From positions 1 to 6,848 of the forward strand of contig CALEFO010000149.1 of the NCBI GenBank assembly GCA_937877165.1: 6,848 nt of DNA, written 5' to 3'. Both the position numbers and the translations under genes were made by a program. Of this stretch, positions 6,002 to 6,848 are shown piece by piece. The notes below the pieces were generated by a model that searched no databases, was not told the origin of the DNA, and was given only the letters and a program-made list of their open reading frames with translations. The stretch comes from an uncultured Lachnospiraceae bacterium (GTDB lineage: Bacteria > Bacillota > Clostridia > Lachnospirales > Lachnospiraceae). Position 1 is the first letter of the stretch; each line of letters opens with the position of its first letter.

Positions 6002-6655
6002 ATGGAAGAAGAAATCAGAGGAGAGCTTACGGAAGAAGCTGTGCCGGATTCCGGGGCGGCAGAAGAGAAGGAAGCGGAGGGCAGCCAGACGGACGAGAAG
6101 CTGATGGCGGCCATTGAGGCTATTCTTTTTACAATGGGGGAGTCGGTAGAGATCAGCGCCATCGCAAAGGCGCTTGACGTCAGCGCTGCTAGAGTGCGCA
6201 AACTGATTGGCAAATTGAAGAAGCGCTGCGATGCACCCTCACGTGGAATCATGATCCAGCAGTTTGATGACGCGGTGCAGATGTCGACGAAGCCGGAGCA
6301 GTATGAGAATCTGATCCGGATCGCGAAGGTTCCGAAGAAAATGACGCTGTCCGATTCTGTCATCGAGACGCTCTCCATTATTGCATATAAGCAGCCGATC
6401 ACGAAGGTGGAGGTGGAGGGAATCCGGGGTGTTTCCTGCGATTACGCAATCAATAAGCTCCTGGAGTACGATCTGATCAAGGAGCTCGGGAGAAAGGACG
6501 CTCCGGGGCGTCCGATTCTGTTCGGAACGACGGAGCAGTTCCTTCGCTCCTTCGGAGTGAAAAATCTGGCGGAGCTGCCGTCGGTCAATACAGTGCAGGT
6601 GGAGGAATTCAAGGAAGAGGCGGAGGCCGAAGTGGATGACCGTCTGGGGATCTGA
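6002..6655 (+). CDS. scpB: Segregation and condensation protein B
   Basis: ScpB is the dimeric winged-helix (kite) partner of ScpA in the SMC-ScpAB complex. The 217-residue product has the first winged-helix domain from about residue 34 (LMAAIEAILFTMGESVEI). The family signature LSIIAYKQPITKVEVEGIRG starts at 124, and the second winged helix continues through INKLLEYDLIKELGRKDAPG to LFGTTEQFLRSFG (173-185). The first 32 residues are acidic and predicted disordered, which makes the protein somewhat longer than compact homologues of about 190 residues. The C-terminus is also acidic (EEFKEEAEAEVDD). scpB follows scpA by 64 bases, as is usual in Firmicutes, and is followed by a terminator. Confidence 0.97.
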   Translation: MEEEIRGELTEEAVPDSGAAEEKEAEGSQTDEKLMAAIEAILFTMGESVEISAIAKALDVSAARVRKLIGKLKKRCDAPSRGIMIQQFDDAVQMSTKPEQYENLIRIAKVPKKMTLSDSVIETLSIIAYKQPITKVEVEGIRGVSCDYAINKLLEYDLIKELGRKDAPGRPILFGTTEQFLRSFGVKNLAELPSVNTVQVEEFKEEAEAEVDDRLGI

Positions 6656-6717
6656 TCCGTTTTGGAATTCCCTTCGGATCCTCCCTGCAGAACCGCCCTT
6701 ATGGGAATGGCAGGAAA

Positions 6718-6775
6718 AGCTGCCGGAACATGAACCTGATGTTGTTCAGGAAAGTGCTCCGACAGCTCTTTTTTT
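6718..6775 (+). terminator. Intrinsic terminator after scpB (bulged stem)
   Basis: AGCTGCCGGA (6718-6727) pairs with TCCGACAGCT (6758-6767), with one C-A mismatch. The stem continues inward imperfectly to CCTGA (6735-6739) and TCAGG (6746-6750) around a TGTTGT loop. A run of seven T's (6769-6775) follows after one C, and an AAAA run precedes the stem. This should end the phosphoesterase-scpA-scpB transcript. A short separate inverted repeat, GATCCG/CGGATC (6654-6659 and 6675-6680), overlaps the scpB stop and has no T-tail. Confidence 0.82.
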
Positions 6776-6808
6776 GCAAAGGGTTCGTCAAATTTTTCAC
6801 ATTTGCTG

Positions 6809-6837
6809 TTCGTTTTTGCAAATCCTTATGTTACAAT
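6809..6837 (+). promoter_or_regulatory. Extended -10 promoter for a gene beyond the right edge
   Basis: TGTTACAAT (6829-6837) is an extended -10 element, with TG one base before TACAAT. The hexamer 17 bases upstream, TTCGTT (6809-6814), is a poor -35, as is common for extended -10 promoters. Start would be near 6844. The gene it drives is outside the window. Confidence 0.6.
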
Positions 6838-6848
6838 ACCAACTAGCG

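Overview
The window looks like a housekeeping stretch of a Clostridia (Firmicutes) chromosome, most likely a Lachnospiraceae-type organism. The evidence is a single-chain (alpha2-type) glycyl-tRNA synthetase, a 58-residue S21 with a basic tail, an adjacent scpA-scpB pair, strong AGGAGG-like ribosome binding sites and consensus sigma-A promoter elements. The family placement is inference from protein character and was not checked by a search. All genes lie on the + strand and most of the sequence is coding.

Layout: the 3' part of glyS (to 569) is followed by a 142-bp gap holding two adjacent, near-perfect hairpins. Next is full-length alaS (712-3513). Nine bases after the alaS stop comes a near-consensus promoter (-35 TTTACA, 17 bp, -10 TATAAT) that drives rpsU (3681-3857, ribosomal protein S21) through a leader of about 124 nt. 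rpsU ends at a textbook intrinsic terminator (3909-3941). A second unit then runs through a membrane-anchored metallophosphoesterase (4112-5134), scpA (5155-5937) and scpB (6002-6655), the two non-SMC subunits of the condensin-like SMC-ScpAB complex. A bulged intrinsic terminator (about 6718-6775) closes it. An extended -10 promoter (6829-6837) near the right edge probably serves a gene beyond the window.

Functionally this is translation (charging of Gly and Ala tRNAs, and a small-subunit protein) followed by chromosome organisation. The phosphoesterase is the only gene whose substrate cannot be read from the sequence.

I found no new multi-gene system. The points most worth a second look are the double-hairpin element between glyS and alaS, two insertions that lengthen AlaRS to 933 residues, and the paired TTTGCAAA palindromes at the right-edge promoter.
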